From: Sphingomonas sp. CFBP 8760
GTDB taxonomy: Bacteria; Pseudomonadota; Alphaproteobacteria; Sphingomonadales; Sphingomonadaceae
Reading direction: 5' to 3'
Assembly (NCBI RefSeq): GCF_014841615.1
Contig: NZ_JACYUG010000019.1
Span: forward strand, 1-63,358
DNA: 63,358 nucleotides
Part shown: in pieces, positions 36,234 to 44,440 of the stretch
How positions within the stretch are numbered: the stretch's first letter is position 1
Layout: each line of letters starts with the position of its first letter
Position numbers and translations under genes: made by a program
Notes under the pieces: generated by a model
Told to the model about the DNA's origin: nothing
Databases searched by the model: none
What the model saw: only the letters and a program-made list of their open reading frames with translations

Positions 36234-38588
36234 ATGCGAGGGATCGCACGCACCGCCGGGTGGATCGGGATCGTCGCGGCGGCACTGATCATGCTCGTCG
36301 CCATCCTGCTGGCGTGGCACCTATATGGCGCCCGTCCGTGGCTGGACGGTGCGGTCGACGGTGCGGCGGTCGCCGGCCCGGTGACGATCGCCCGCGATGC
36401 CGGCGGGGTACCGACGATCACCGCGACCACGCGTGGCGATGCCAGCTATGCGTTGGGTTATCTTCATGGACAGGAACGTTTCTTCCAGATGGACACGCTG
36501 CGGCGGTCCTCGGCCGGGGAATTGTCGGCCTTGCTGGGCAAGGTGACGGTATGGCGCGACCGGCGGGCGCTGGCCCACCGCTTCCGCCACCGGGCCGGCG
36601 TGATGCTGGCACGCCTGTCGCCGGCCGAGCGCGCGATGCTGCGCCGTTATGCCGCGGGCGTGAACCGGGGGCTGGCGGACCTGTCGGCGACGCCGTTCGA
36701 ATATCTGCTGCTGCGCGGCCGACCCTTGCCGTGGCGGCCGGAGGATACGATCCTGACCGTCCTGTCAATGTATCTCGACCTGCAATCGCCCCTGCCCGAT
36801 CAGGAGATGCTGCGCGCCCGGGCCGAACGTCGGGGCGGCGAAGGACTGGCGGCGCTGCTCTATCCCCCGGCAACGCCGCTCGACGCGCCAATCGACGGGT
36901 CGCGCCTCTCCCTGCCGCCGCTGCCGGTGCGGTTGCAGCCGATGCCGGTCGTGGCGGCGCGCGCGGCAATGGCGGACACACCGGTGCCGGGAAGCAACAA
37001 CTGGGCGGTGGCGGGGCGGTTGTCGTCGAGCGGCGCCGCGCTGGTGGCCAACGACATGCATCTGGGGGTCGGCGTCCCCGGCCCCTGGTATCGCGCGCGT
37101 ATTGTGGTCCGCCCGGCGGGGGCTACGCAGGCGACGCTGGACGTGACCGGCGTCACCCTGCCCGGCAACCCGACGATCGTGGCGGGCAGCAACGGCCGCA
37201 TCGCCTGGGGTTTCACCAACAGCTATATCGACACCGCCGACGCGGTTGTTGTCGATGCCGTGCCGGGGCGGCCGGGCTGGTATCGCACCCCGCAGGGACC
37301 ACGCCCGATCCGGCGGATCGCGGAGCGGCTGTGCATCCGCGACGATTGCCGGCCGATCGCGGTCGAGGAAACGATCTGGGGACCGGTCGTCGCGACCGAT
37401 GCGCAAGGGCGGCGGCTGGCGATGCGCTGGACCGCGGACGACGACGATGCGGTCGCGATCGCGCCGAGCTTCGCGATGGAACGGGCGGGATCGGTCGCGG
37501 CGGCGATCGCGGTGGCGCACCGGGCGCGGATGCCGCAGCAGAATCTGGTGGTGGGGGACCGGGCCGGGCGGATCGGCTGGACGATCATCGGACAGGTGCC
37601 GGCCCGGTTCGGCTTCGACGGACGCCGTGCGACCAGCTGGGGGGATGGTACGCGCGGCTGGCATGGCACCGTGCCTGCCGACACGGTGCCGGTGGTCGTC
37701 GATCCCACGGGCGGACGGCTATGGACCGCGAACACCCGCGTCGTCGGCGGGGCGGCCTATGCGATGCTGGGTGACGGCGGGTACGACAATGGCGCGCGCG
37801 CCACGCGCATCCGCGACCGGCTGTTCGCGCAAGGGCGGTTCGCCCCGCGCGATTTCCTGTCGATCCAGCTCGATGTCGGCTCCTTGCGCATCCGCTGGTG
37901 GCGCGACCTGATGCTGCGCGAACTGAAGGCGCGCGCCGGTGATGAACGGCTGCACAGGATGATCGCACCGGTGGCGGCATGGACCGGGCAGGCGGAAACC
38001 GGATCGGCGGGACAGCGACTGATTACCGCGTTCCGGGCGGTCGTGATCGCCGATGCCTATGGCCGCTATATGGGCGGTATCCCGACATGGCGGGGCAGTT
38101 ATGCGGTTCCGGCGGCGGAAGGCGCGATGCGGCGACTGCTGGAGGCGCGCCCGGCCGGGCTGGTGCCGCCGGGCCATGCCGGATGGCGATCCTTCATCGA
38201 TGCCGCGCTGGCCGACGTCGCCAAGGCCGTGGACGAACAGGCGGACGGCCAGCCCGATAATTTCCTGTGGGAGGCGGTGTCGGCGGCGGATGTCCGCCAC
38301 CCGCTGGCACGGGCCATTCCCCTGCTCGGCCGATTGACCGATCCCGCCGACCGTGCGGTGCCGGGCGACGCCGGCACCGTCCGTGCGCAACGCCCCGGCT
38401 TCGGCGCCAGCGAACGGTTCGCGGTGTCGCCGGGGCACGAGGCGGAGGGGCTGTTCCACATGCCCGGTGGCCAGTCGGGCAACCCGGTCAGCCCCTACTA
38501 TCTTGCCGGACATGACGACTGGCTGGCCGGTCGGCCCCGCCCGTTCCTGCCGGGGCCGGCCCGGTGGACGCTGCGGCTGGTGCCGTAG
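36234..38588 (+). CDS. penicillin acylase family protein (Ntn hydrolase)
   Basis: A 784-residue self-cleaving Ntn amidohydrolase. The N-terminal helix (residues 8-30) is a signal anchor for export. After a helical alpha-subunit region (SYALGYLHGQERFFQMDTLR) the precursor is expected to cleave before the catalytic Ser in GSNNWAVAGRLSSSGAALVA; the beta subunit carries NDMHLGVGVPGPWY. The family hydrolyses amides such as penicillin side chains or N-acyl homoserine lactones, and the substrate is unknown. ATG at 36234 has a GGAGGGGG upstream. Confidence 0.87.
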   Translation: MRGIARTAGWIGIVAAALIMLVAILLAWHLYGARPWLDGAVDGAAVAGPVTIARDAGGVPTITATTRGDASYALGYLHGQERFFQMDTLRRSSAGELSALLGKVTVWRDRRALAHRFRHRAGVMLARLSPAERAMLRRYAAGVNRGLADLSATPFEYLLLRGRPLPWRPEDTILTVLSMYLDLQSPLPDQEMLRARAERRGGEGLAALLYPPATPLDAPIDGSRLSLPPLPVRLQPMPVVAARAAMADTPVPGSNNWAVAGRLSSSGAALVANDMHLGVGVPGPWYRARIVVRPAGATQATLDVTGVTLPGNPTIVAGSNGRIAWGFTNSYIDTADAVVVDAVPGRPGWYRTPQGPRPIRRIAERLCIRDDCRPIAVEETIWGPVVATDAQGRRLAMRWTADDDDAVAIAPSFAMERAGSVAAAIAVAHRARMPQQNLVVGDRAGRIGWTIIGQVPARFGFDGRRATSWGDGTRGWHGTVPADTVPVVVDPTGGRLWTANTRVVGGAAYAMLGDGGYDNGARATRIRDRLFAQGRFAPRDFLSIQLDVGSLRIRWWRDLMLRELKARAGDERLHRMIAPVAAWTGQAETGSAGQRLITAFRAVVIADAYGRYMGGIPTWRGSYAVPAAEGAMRRLLEARPAGLVPPGHAGWRSFIDAALADVAKAVDEQADGQPDNFLWEAVSAADVRHPLARAIPLLGRLTDPADRAVPGDAGTVRAQRPGFGASERFAVSPGHEAEGLFHMPGGQSGNPVSPYYLAGHDDWLAGRPRPFLPGPARWTLRLVP

Positions 38589-38609
38589 CGCCGCCCGGCG
38601 GTCGATCCT

Positions 38610-39488
38610 CTAACCGTCGAGTAGGGTGATCGTCATCGCGATCCGCTTGTCGGCATGTGGGGCCACGGCGAAGACGCCGGGCTTGTCGCGGAATTCGCCG
38701 GCGAAGCCCACCGGATCGGCGATGCCGTGCCACGGCTCGATGCAGACGAACGCCGCGCCGGGCTTGGTCCAGATGCCGAGCGCGGGGGTATCCGGAAAGC
38801 CGACGCGCAGTCGCGGGCCGGTCGCGGCACCATAAATGACCGCGTCCGATGCCACCGGGTCCCATACCAACGCATCGTGCTCGAACAGCGTATCGGCGAG
38901 GTGAAGCGTGCGGCCATCGAGCGGGCCGTCGTTCGTTGCCTCCGAGATCAGGCCATCGGGGGTGATCGCGCGCAGGCGACCGGGTTCGTCATGGTCGAAC
39001 ACGATGCGATGATCGCCGCGCGCCTGCCCGAACGGCAACGGCCACGCGAATGCCGGGTGAAACCCGAACTGCGCATATAGCGGCACCGCCGCCGGGTTCA
39101 GGACCCGCGCCTCGATCGTCAGCGTCGCCGCGTCGAGGCGGAAGCCGATTTCCAGCCGGAACGCGAACGGCCATGCGGCCCGTGTCCGCTCGCTGTCGAC
39201 CAGCGCGAACACGACATGCCCGTTCCCCCGATCGATCACCTCGAACGGCAGGTCGCGGGCGAAACCGTGCTTCGTGATCGGGTAGTCGATGCCGTCGACC
39301 CGGATCGTGCCGCCTGCGGTCACACCGATGACGGGAAACAGGATCGGCGCATGTTTCGGCCAGAACGCCGGATCGGCATCCGTCATCAATTCGGCGCCGG
39401 CGGCATCACGCAACGACACGAGCTCTGCACCGAACGGGTCGATCACGGCGGAGAGACGATCGTTCGCGATGCGGATCGGGTCGGTCAT
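38610..39488 (-). CDS. aldose 1-epimerase family protein
   Basis: A 292-residue beta-sandwich mutarotase-fold protein, LacX/YeaD type. It has HGFARDLPFEV with the first active-site His, FGFHPAFAWPLPFG with the second, and the CIEPWHGIADP segment with the catalytic Glu near residue 248. It likely interconverts anomers of a hexose or hexose phosphate. It is convergent with the penicillin-acylase-family gene. The stretch upstream of its start is AT-rich and drives the Rmf-like gene on the other strand. Confidence 0.85.
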   Translation of the reverse strand: MTDPIRIANDRLSAVIDPFGAELVSLRDAAGAELMTDADPAFWPKHAPILFPVIGVTAGGTIRVDGIDYPITKHGFARDLPFEVIDRGNGHVVFALVDSERTRAAWPFAFRLEIGFRLDAATLTIEARVLNPAAVPLYAQFGFHPAFAWPLPFGQARGDHRIVFDHDEPGRLRAITPDGLISEATNDGPLDGRTLHLADTLFEHDALVWDPVASDAVIYGAATGPRLRVGFPDTPALGIWTKPGAAFVCIEPWHGIADPVGFAGEFRDKPGVFAVAPHADKRIAMTITLLDG

Positions 39489-39530
39489 GGCGGCATCCTG
39501 TCTGGTTGCGTCGGATTGAATGACGATGCG

Positions 39531-39559
39531 TGAAACCTACGCGCATGAGATTGTATAAT
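39531..39559 (+). promoter_or_regulatory. promoter of the Rmf/CrpP-like gene
   Basis: A perfect TATAAT at 39554-39559 is preceded 17 nt upstream by TGAAAC (39531-39536). The surrounding 60 bp are markedly AT-rich against the GC-rich background. Transcription would begin near 39566, 46 nt before the ATG. Confidence 0.5.
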
Positions 39560-39611
39560 ATGCAGCAAGCAGCTATTTCAATGCGATCGATTGAATCAGG
39601 CCGCTCCGATC

Positions 39612-39806
39612 ATGATGGATGATACTCAGAACCTGATCGCGCTGGTCCATGCCCAGGGGGTCAAGGCTGGCCGCGACGCGGACCGCTCCCGGCTCGATTG
39701 CCCGTTCTGCGACGATCGGATCGACCTGTGCACCGCATGGCTGGCCGGATACAGCCTGGGTCGGATGGGCCGACAGTTGAGCGAGGCCCGGCTGCCATCG
39801 GTGTAG
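39612..39806 (+). CDS. small Rmf/CrpP-like protein
   Basis: A 64-residue protein (ATG at 39612; 39591 TTG is possible). The core is GVKAGRDADRSRLDCPFCDD followed by AWLAGYSLGRM. It resembles ribosome modulation factor, in which a GYxAGxxGxxxxxCP segment precedes a WLxGW repeat, and the related CrpP family. Rmf dimerises idle ribosomes in stationary phase; CrpP proteins have been linked to fluoroquinolone modification. Three cysteines (CPFC and DLC) are present. Function here is uncertain. It has its own strong-looking promoter. Confidence 0.65.
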   Translation: MMDDTQNLIALVHAQGVKAGRDADRSRLDCPFCDDRIDLCTAWLAGYSLGRMGRQLSEARLPSV

Positions 39807-39845
39807 CGGGGGGCGCGACCATCCCGCCCCCCCGCTCCCTGACGA

Positions 39846-42194
39846 TCAGCCGCGCAGCGTCGCCCCCTGTTTGGCGGCGGCGGCGACGACCTTGTCGGCG
39901 ATCGCCTTCAACTCCGCCTCGGTGAAGCTCCTGTCGCCGGGTTGCAGCACGATCTCGACCGCGACGGAGGTTTCGCCGTCGCGGGCGAACACGTCGAACA
40001 CGCGGGCGGCGATGATCGCGCTCTTGTCGGCACCGCGGATCGCGCGGATCAGCGTATCGGCCTGAAGCGTCGACGGCACCAGAAAGGCGAAATCGCGACG
40101 CACCGCCTGCAGGGCCGGGGGCACGAAGGCGGGCCGCATGAAGCCGCTCGCCTTTCTGGCCGGGATCGCATCCAGATACAGTTCGACCGCGGCGACCGCG
40201 CCGGTGAGATCGAAGGCGCCCAGCAGCGCCGGGTGCAGCATCCCGAACCGGGCGAGGATTGTCTTGGGGCCAAGCCGCAGCGTGCCGGACTGGCCGGGAT
40301 GCCATGCCTCGCCCGCTTCACCGAACACCTGAAGATTGTCGACCGGCGCACCGGCGGCGGCCAGCAGGGCCAGCGCCTCCGCCTTGGCATCATAGGCGTC
40401 GAACGACGCGGCCTTGCCCTCGCGCCAGCCGCGTGCGCGACGGTCGCCGGCAAGGATCAGGCCCAGCGTCGCCCGCTCCCCTTCCGCCAGATAACGGCGG
40501 CCGAGTTCGAACAGGCGGACGCTGCCCGCCCCGCGCCGCAGGTTGCGCGACGCCGCCGACAGGATGCCCGGCAGCAGCGACGGGCGCATCACCTTCAGAT
40601 CCTCGCTGATCGGGTTGGCGAGGGTGAAGGCACCGCCACCGAACGGCGCCGCCTCCGCGTCGGACACGAAGCTCCACGTCACCGCCTCGTCCAGCCCGCG
40701 CGTGGCGGCGGCGCGGCGGACGCGGCGTTCCAGCTTCTGTTCGGGCGTCGCGGTCGGCCGGGCGACACCGGGCACGCGCGGCAACGGCACCGGCGCGACC
40801 TTGTCGATCCCCTCGATCCGGATGACTTCCTCGACCAGATCGGCGGTGCCGTCGATATCGCGACGCCACGACGGCGGCGTGACCCGCCAGTCGTCCCCGA
40901 CGCCGAAGCCCAGCGCTTCGAGGATCGCGCGCTGCCGATCGGGCGCGACCGCCAGGCCACCAAGCGTTTCCGCCAGCGCCGGATCATAATCGTAATGCCG
41001 GGTGCCGAGCGGCGCTTCCCCTGCCCGCGTCACGGTGCTGGCAGTGCCCCCGCACAGGTCGAGCACCAGCCGCGTCGCGATGGCGAGGCCATCGTCGAGG
41101 AACGCAGGATCGACACCACGCTCGAACCGCTGGCGCGCATCGGAGGTCAGGGTCAGCGCTTGCCCCGTGCGTGCGATCGCCTCCGGATCGAAATAGGCGC
41201 ATTCGATGACGATGTCGGTCGTGGCATCGGACACACCCGAATGCTCGCCGCCCATGATGCCGCCGATATCGTGGACCGCGACGTCGTCCGCGATCACGGT
41301 CATGCCGCCGGACAGACGATACGTCTTGCCGTTGAGCGCCAGCACCTCCTCGCCATCGCGCGCGGCGCGGGCGACGAGTCCGCCGGACAATTTGGCGCGA
41401 TCGTAGACGTGGAGCGGACGGCCGAGATCGATCATCACGTAATTGGTGATGTCGACCAGCGCGCTGATCGGCTTCTGCCCGATCGCGGTCAGGCGGCGGC
41501 GCATCCAGTCCGGCGCATTGCCGTTGGTCGCACCGGTGACGGTCTGTGCGAAGAAGGCGGGGCATCCCGGCGCTTCGGTCCGCACGTCGGGGCCGGGGCC
41601 GTCGCCCGTGACCGGATCGACCCGCAGCGGCTTCAGCGTTCCCACCCCGGCGGCGGCAAGGTCGCGGGCGATGCCGCGCACGCCCATGCAATCCTGCCGG
41701 TTGGGGGTGATGCTGACGTCGATCACCGGATCGGTCAGGCCGGCATAATCGGCATAGCTGGCGCCGACCGGCGCATCGGCGGGCAGTTCGATGATCCCGT
41801 CATGCCCTTCGCCGATCTGGAGTTCGCGGGCGGAACACATCATGCCGTTCGATTCGACGCCGCGGATCGCCGCGACCTTCAGCGTGATGTCCGCCCCGGG
41901 CACCCAGGTGCCGGGACTGCCGAACACGCCGACCAGCCCGGCGCGGGCATTGGGTGCGCCGCACACGACCTGCATCGGTCCATTACCGGCATCGACCGAC
42001 AGCACCTGCAATTTGTCCGCCTGCGGATGGCGTTCGGCGGACAGGATGCGCGCGACGGTGAACGGGGCCAGCACCGCGCCGGGATCGGTGACGCCTTCCA
42101 CCTCCAGCCCGATGCGGGTCAGGGCGATCACGACCTCGTCGAGCGTGGCATCGGTGTCGAGATGCTCGGCGAGCCAGGAAAGGGTGAACTTCAT
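39846..42194 (-). CDS. pheT: phenylalanine--tRNA ligase subunit beta
   Basis: The 782-residue beta chain of tetrameric PheRS, cytosolic. It starts [20 protein letters not shown], continues with the OB-fold tRNA-binding part (residues 40-150, [20 protein letters not shown]), the B3/B4 editing domain ([21 protein letters not shown]), the B5 domain ([19 protein letters not shown]), and a C-terminal anticodon-binding domain ([18 protein letters not shown]). The start overlaps the pheS stop at ATGA. It is the last gene of the rpmI-rplT-pheST series. Confidence 0.97.
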   Translation of the reverse strand: MKFTLSWLAEHLDTDATLDEVVIALTRIGLEVEGVTDPGAVLAPFTVARILSAERHPQADKLQVLSVDAGNGPMQVVCGAPNARAGLVGVFGSPGTWVPGADITLKVAAIRGVESNGMMCSARELQIGEGHDGIIELPADAPVGASYADYAGLTDPVIDVSITPNRQDCMGVRGIARDLAAAGVGTLKPLRVDPVTGDGPGPDVRTEAPGCPAFFAQTVTGATNGNAPDWMRRRLTAIGQKPISALVDITNYVMIDLGRPLHVYDRAKLSGGLVARAARDGEEVLALNGKTYRLSGGMTVIADDVAVHDIGGIMGGEHSGVSDATTDIVIECAYFDPEAIARTGQALTLTSDARQRFERGVDPAFLDDGLAIATRLVLDLCGGTASTVTRAGEAPLGTRHYDYDPALAETLGGLAVAPDRQRAILEALGFGVGDDWRVTPPSWRRDIDGTADLVEEVIRIEGIDKVAPVPLPRVPGVARPTATPEQKLERRVRRAAATRGLDEAVTWSFVSDAEAAPFGGGAFTLANPISEDLKVMRPSLLPGILSAASRNLRRGAGSVRLFELGRRYLAEGERATLGLILAGDRRARGWREGKAASFDAYDAKAEALALLAAAGAPVDNLQVFGEAGEAWHPGQSGTLRLGPKTILARFGMLHPALLGAFDLTGAVAAVELYLDAIPARKASGFMRPAFVPPALQAVRRDFAFLVPSTLQADTLIRAIRGADKSAIIAARVFDVFARDGETSVAVEIVLQPGDRSFTEAELKAIADKVVAAAAKQGATLRG

Positions 42195-43300
42195 GCGCCG
42201 ACTCCCCCGGACAGCGTGGGTACGTCCAGGCTCGCGAAGCCGTAATGCTTCAGCCAGCGGATATCACCGTCGAAAAACGCGCGCAGATCGTCCATCCCGT
42301 ATTTGAGCATCGCCAGCCGATCGATTCCGCAGCCGAATGCGAACCCCTGCCATTCGGCGGGGTCGAGGCCACAGGCGGCGATCACCTTCGGGTGCACCAT
42401 GCCGCTGCCCAGCACTTCCAGCCAGCCACCGTTCTCGTCGTCGCCGGAGCCGCCGATCACGCGCTTTCCCTTCACCAGCGTATAGCCGACGTCGATCTCC
42501 GCTGAGGGTTCGGTGAAGGGGAAATAGCTGGGGCGCAGACGCAGCACGATATCCTCACGCTCGAAGAACGCCTTGAGGAACGTCTCCAGCGTCCATTTCA
42601 GGTGGCCCAGGGTGATGCCCTTGTCGATCACCAGCCCCTCGACCTGATGGAACATCGGCGTGTGGGTGGCGTCGCTGTCCGACCGATAGGTGCGGCCGGG
42701 CGCGATGATGCGGATGGGCGGCGGCTGATCCATCATCGTGCGGATCTGGACGGGCGACGTATGGGTGCGCAGCACGCGCTTCACCGTGCGCTCGTCGCCA
42801 TCGGCAGGCATACCGGCGAGGTAGAAGGTATCGTGCATCGCGCGCGCCGGATGCGTCTCCGGAATGTTGAGCGCGGAGAAATTATGCCAGTCGGTCTCGA
42901 TCTCCGGCCCGGTCGCCACCGCAAAGCCCAGATCGGCGAAGATTTCCGCCAGTTCGTCCATCACCTGGCTGACCGGATGGACCGTGCCGGTGGCGGACAG
43001 ATCGACCGGCAGCGTCATGTCGAGCGTTTCGGCGGCAAGACGCGCGTTCAGCACCGCCGCGTCCAGTGCCGCCTTGCGTGCGGCGATCGCGGTGGTGACG
43101 GCCTCGCGCAGGGCGTGGATGGCCGGGCCCTGCACCTGTCGCTCGTCCGGGGTCATGCCGCCCAGCGTCTTGAGCAGGCCGGTGATGCGGCCCTGCTTGC
43201 CCAGCGCCTCCACCCGCACCGCATCGAGCGCGTCGGGGGCGGGAGCGGCGTCGATCGCGGCGAGCAGGGTGTCGCGCAGGCTGTTCAGGTCGTCAGTCAC
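42191..43300 (-). CDS. pheS: phenylalanine--tRNA ligase subunit alpha
   Basis: Catalytic 369-residue subunit that activates Phe and charges tRNA-Phe. Class II motifs are visible: [15 protein letters not shown] near residue 155, [33 protein letters not shown] (motif 2) and [17 protein letters not shown] near residue 325 (motif 3). A coiled-coil N-terminus (residues 1-90) precedes it. The start is GTG at 43300 and overlaps the truncated GIY-YIG reading frame by 8 nt; a pheT ATGA overlap follows. Confidence 0.97.
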   Translation of the reverse strand: MTDDLNSLRDTLLAAIDAAPAPDALDAVRVEALGKQGRITGLLKTLGGMTPDERQVQGPAIHALREAVTTAIAARKAALDAAVLNARLAAETLDMTLPVDLSATGTVHPVSQVMDELAEIFADLGFAVATGPEIETDWHNFSALNIPETHPARAMHDTFYLAGMPADGDERTVKRVLRTHTSPVQIRTMMDQPPPIRIIAPGRTYRSDSDATHTPMFHQVEGLVIDKGITLGHLKWTLETFLKAFFEREDIVLRLRPSYFPFTEPSAEIDVGYTLVKGKRVIGGSGDDENGGWLEVLGSGMVHPKVIAACGLDPAEWQGFAFGCGIDRLAMLKYGMDDLRAFFDGDIRWLKHYGFASLDVPTLSGGVGA

Positions 43301-43562
43301 TTGTTGCTCCCGGGGATATCCGCAGCCGGCGGGCCATGCCCGGTCCGATTGCCCGATAGTCCCATTGTTCGTTGCGCGCTTCGATCGGATCGACTTTCCA
43401 CGCCCGCCGCCATTCCTTCAACCGCTTCTCCCGCAGGATCGCGGCCTCCATCGTATCGTGCCGTTCGTACTGGACGAGGAACCCGATGTCGTACCGCCGC
43501 GTGAAGCCGGGGATCAACCCCTCACGATAGCGGAAGACGCGGACCAGCAGGTTCAACGTCAC
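43293..43562 (-). CDS. GIY-YIG nuclease, 5'-truncated
   Basis: An 89-residue remnant of a single-domain GIY-YIG endonuclease. The conserved core is present: a YIG triplet is encoded in frame just upstream at 43571-43563, then [26 protein letters not shown] and the [13 protein letters not shown] segment with the typical C-terminal IEARNEQW. The N-terminal strand that normally carries the first half of the GIY motif and a start codon is absent; that position holds the rplT terminator. It could be translated from GTG at 43562 without the first strand, but is probably non-functional. It lies between rplT and pheS and overlaps pheS by 8 nt. Confidence 0.65.
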   Translation of the reverse strand: MTLNLLVRVFRYREGLIPGFTRRYDIGFLVQYERHDTMEAAILREKRLKEWRRAWKVDPIEARNEQWDYRAIGPGMARRLRISPGATSD

Positions 43563-43600
43563 GCCGATGTACGAAGCATGGCGACAGCGATCGCCCCAGA

Positions 43601-43637
43601 ACCAAACGGGGCGCCGGTGTTGCCACCGACGCCCCGT
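43601..43637 (-). terminator. rho-independent terminator of rpmI-rplT
   Basis: On the minus strand a 13-bp stem (43636-43624 with 43619-43607) with one wobble and a GCAA loop is followed by GTTTGG. It starts 27 nt after the rplT stop. It separates rpmI-rplT from the nuclease remnant and pheST. Confidence 0.85.
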
Positions 43638-43663
43638 ATCGCGTTACCGGTCGGACGGTGGCG

Positions 43664-44038
43664 TTACGCCGCCTGCTCCTGCTGCGGCAATGCAGCCTTC
43701 GCCTGTGCGATGATCGCGGTAAAGGCGCCTTCCTCGTTCATGGCGAGGTCGGCCAAGATCTTCCGGTCGAGCTCGATGCCGGCCAGCTTCAGGCCGTGCA
43801 TGAACTGCGAATAGGTCAGGCCCTCGGCGCGGACACCGGCGTTGATGCGCTGGATCCACAGACCGCGGAACGTGCGCTTCTTCACCTTGCGGTCGCGATA
43901 GGCGTACTGCCCGGCCTTTTCGACGGCCTGGCGGGCGATCCGGATCGTGTTCTTGCGACGGCCGTAATAGCCCTTCGCCTGATCCAGAATCTTCTTGTGC
44001 TTGGCGCGGGTGGTTACACCCCGTTTGACGCGTGCCAT
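43664..44038 (-). CDS. rplT: 50S ribosomal protein L20
   Basis: A 124-residue early-assembling 23S rRNA binding protein. It has [61 protein letters not shown] and [20 protein letters not shown]20 autoregulates its operon in several bacteria. Here it is 17 nt after rpmI, with the usual infC gene absent from the immediate upstream side. It ends at a strong terminator. Confidence 0.98.
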   Translation of the reverse strand: MARVKRGVTTRAKHKKILDQAKGYYGRRKNTIRIARQAVEKAGQYAYRDRKVKKRTFRGLWIQRINAGVRAEGLTYSQFMHGLKLAGIELDRKILADLAMNEEGAFTAIIAQAKAALPQQEQAA

Positions 44039-44055
44039 TGTCTAGTTCCTTCCGC

Positions 44056-44259
44056 TCAACCGAGACCGTACGGTGCCCATGCCTTCACCGCAGCGGTGTC
44101 GGCCTTCGACAGCACCTTGGTGCCGCGATTCTGGCGGATGTACTTGCCGTTGTGGTGCGCCAGGCGGTGGCGCTTGCCGGCGACGCCGTGCTTCAACAGG
44201 CCGGTGGCAGTGAGCTTGAAGCGTTTCTTGACGCCGCTCTTCGTCTTCAGCTTGGGCAT
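44056..44259 (-). CDS. rpmI: 50S ribosomal protein L35
   Basis: A 67-residue basic large-subunit protein starting MPKLKTKSGVKKRFKLTATG, with HGVAGKRHRLAHHNGKY and the C-terminal KADTAAVKAWAPYG. ATG at 44259 follows a GAAAGGACC ribosome binding site. It is the first gene of rpmI-rplT in this window. The 160-nt leader to the divergent AsmA-like gene is GC-rich and may hold a regulatory structure. Confidence 0.97.
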   Translation of the reverse strand: MPKLKTKSGVKKRFKLTATGLLKHGVAGKRHRLAHHNGKYIRQNRGTKVLSKADTAAVKAWAPYGLG

Positions 44260-44440
44260 TTTGGTCCTTTCGGTAGGCGAAGCTGGGACAGCCGCGGCAG
44301 CCCTGAATGGCCGGGCAGTCCTGTAGCGCTTCGCTCGTGAAGCGCGCCCCTTAGCGGCGGGCGCGACGGATTGCAACCGATGCACCGGCCGCCGATACGA
44401 CCGATGCGGAACCGGAACGGTCGTGAAGCGTCGGGGGGCG

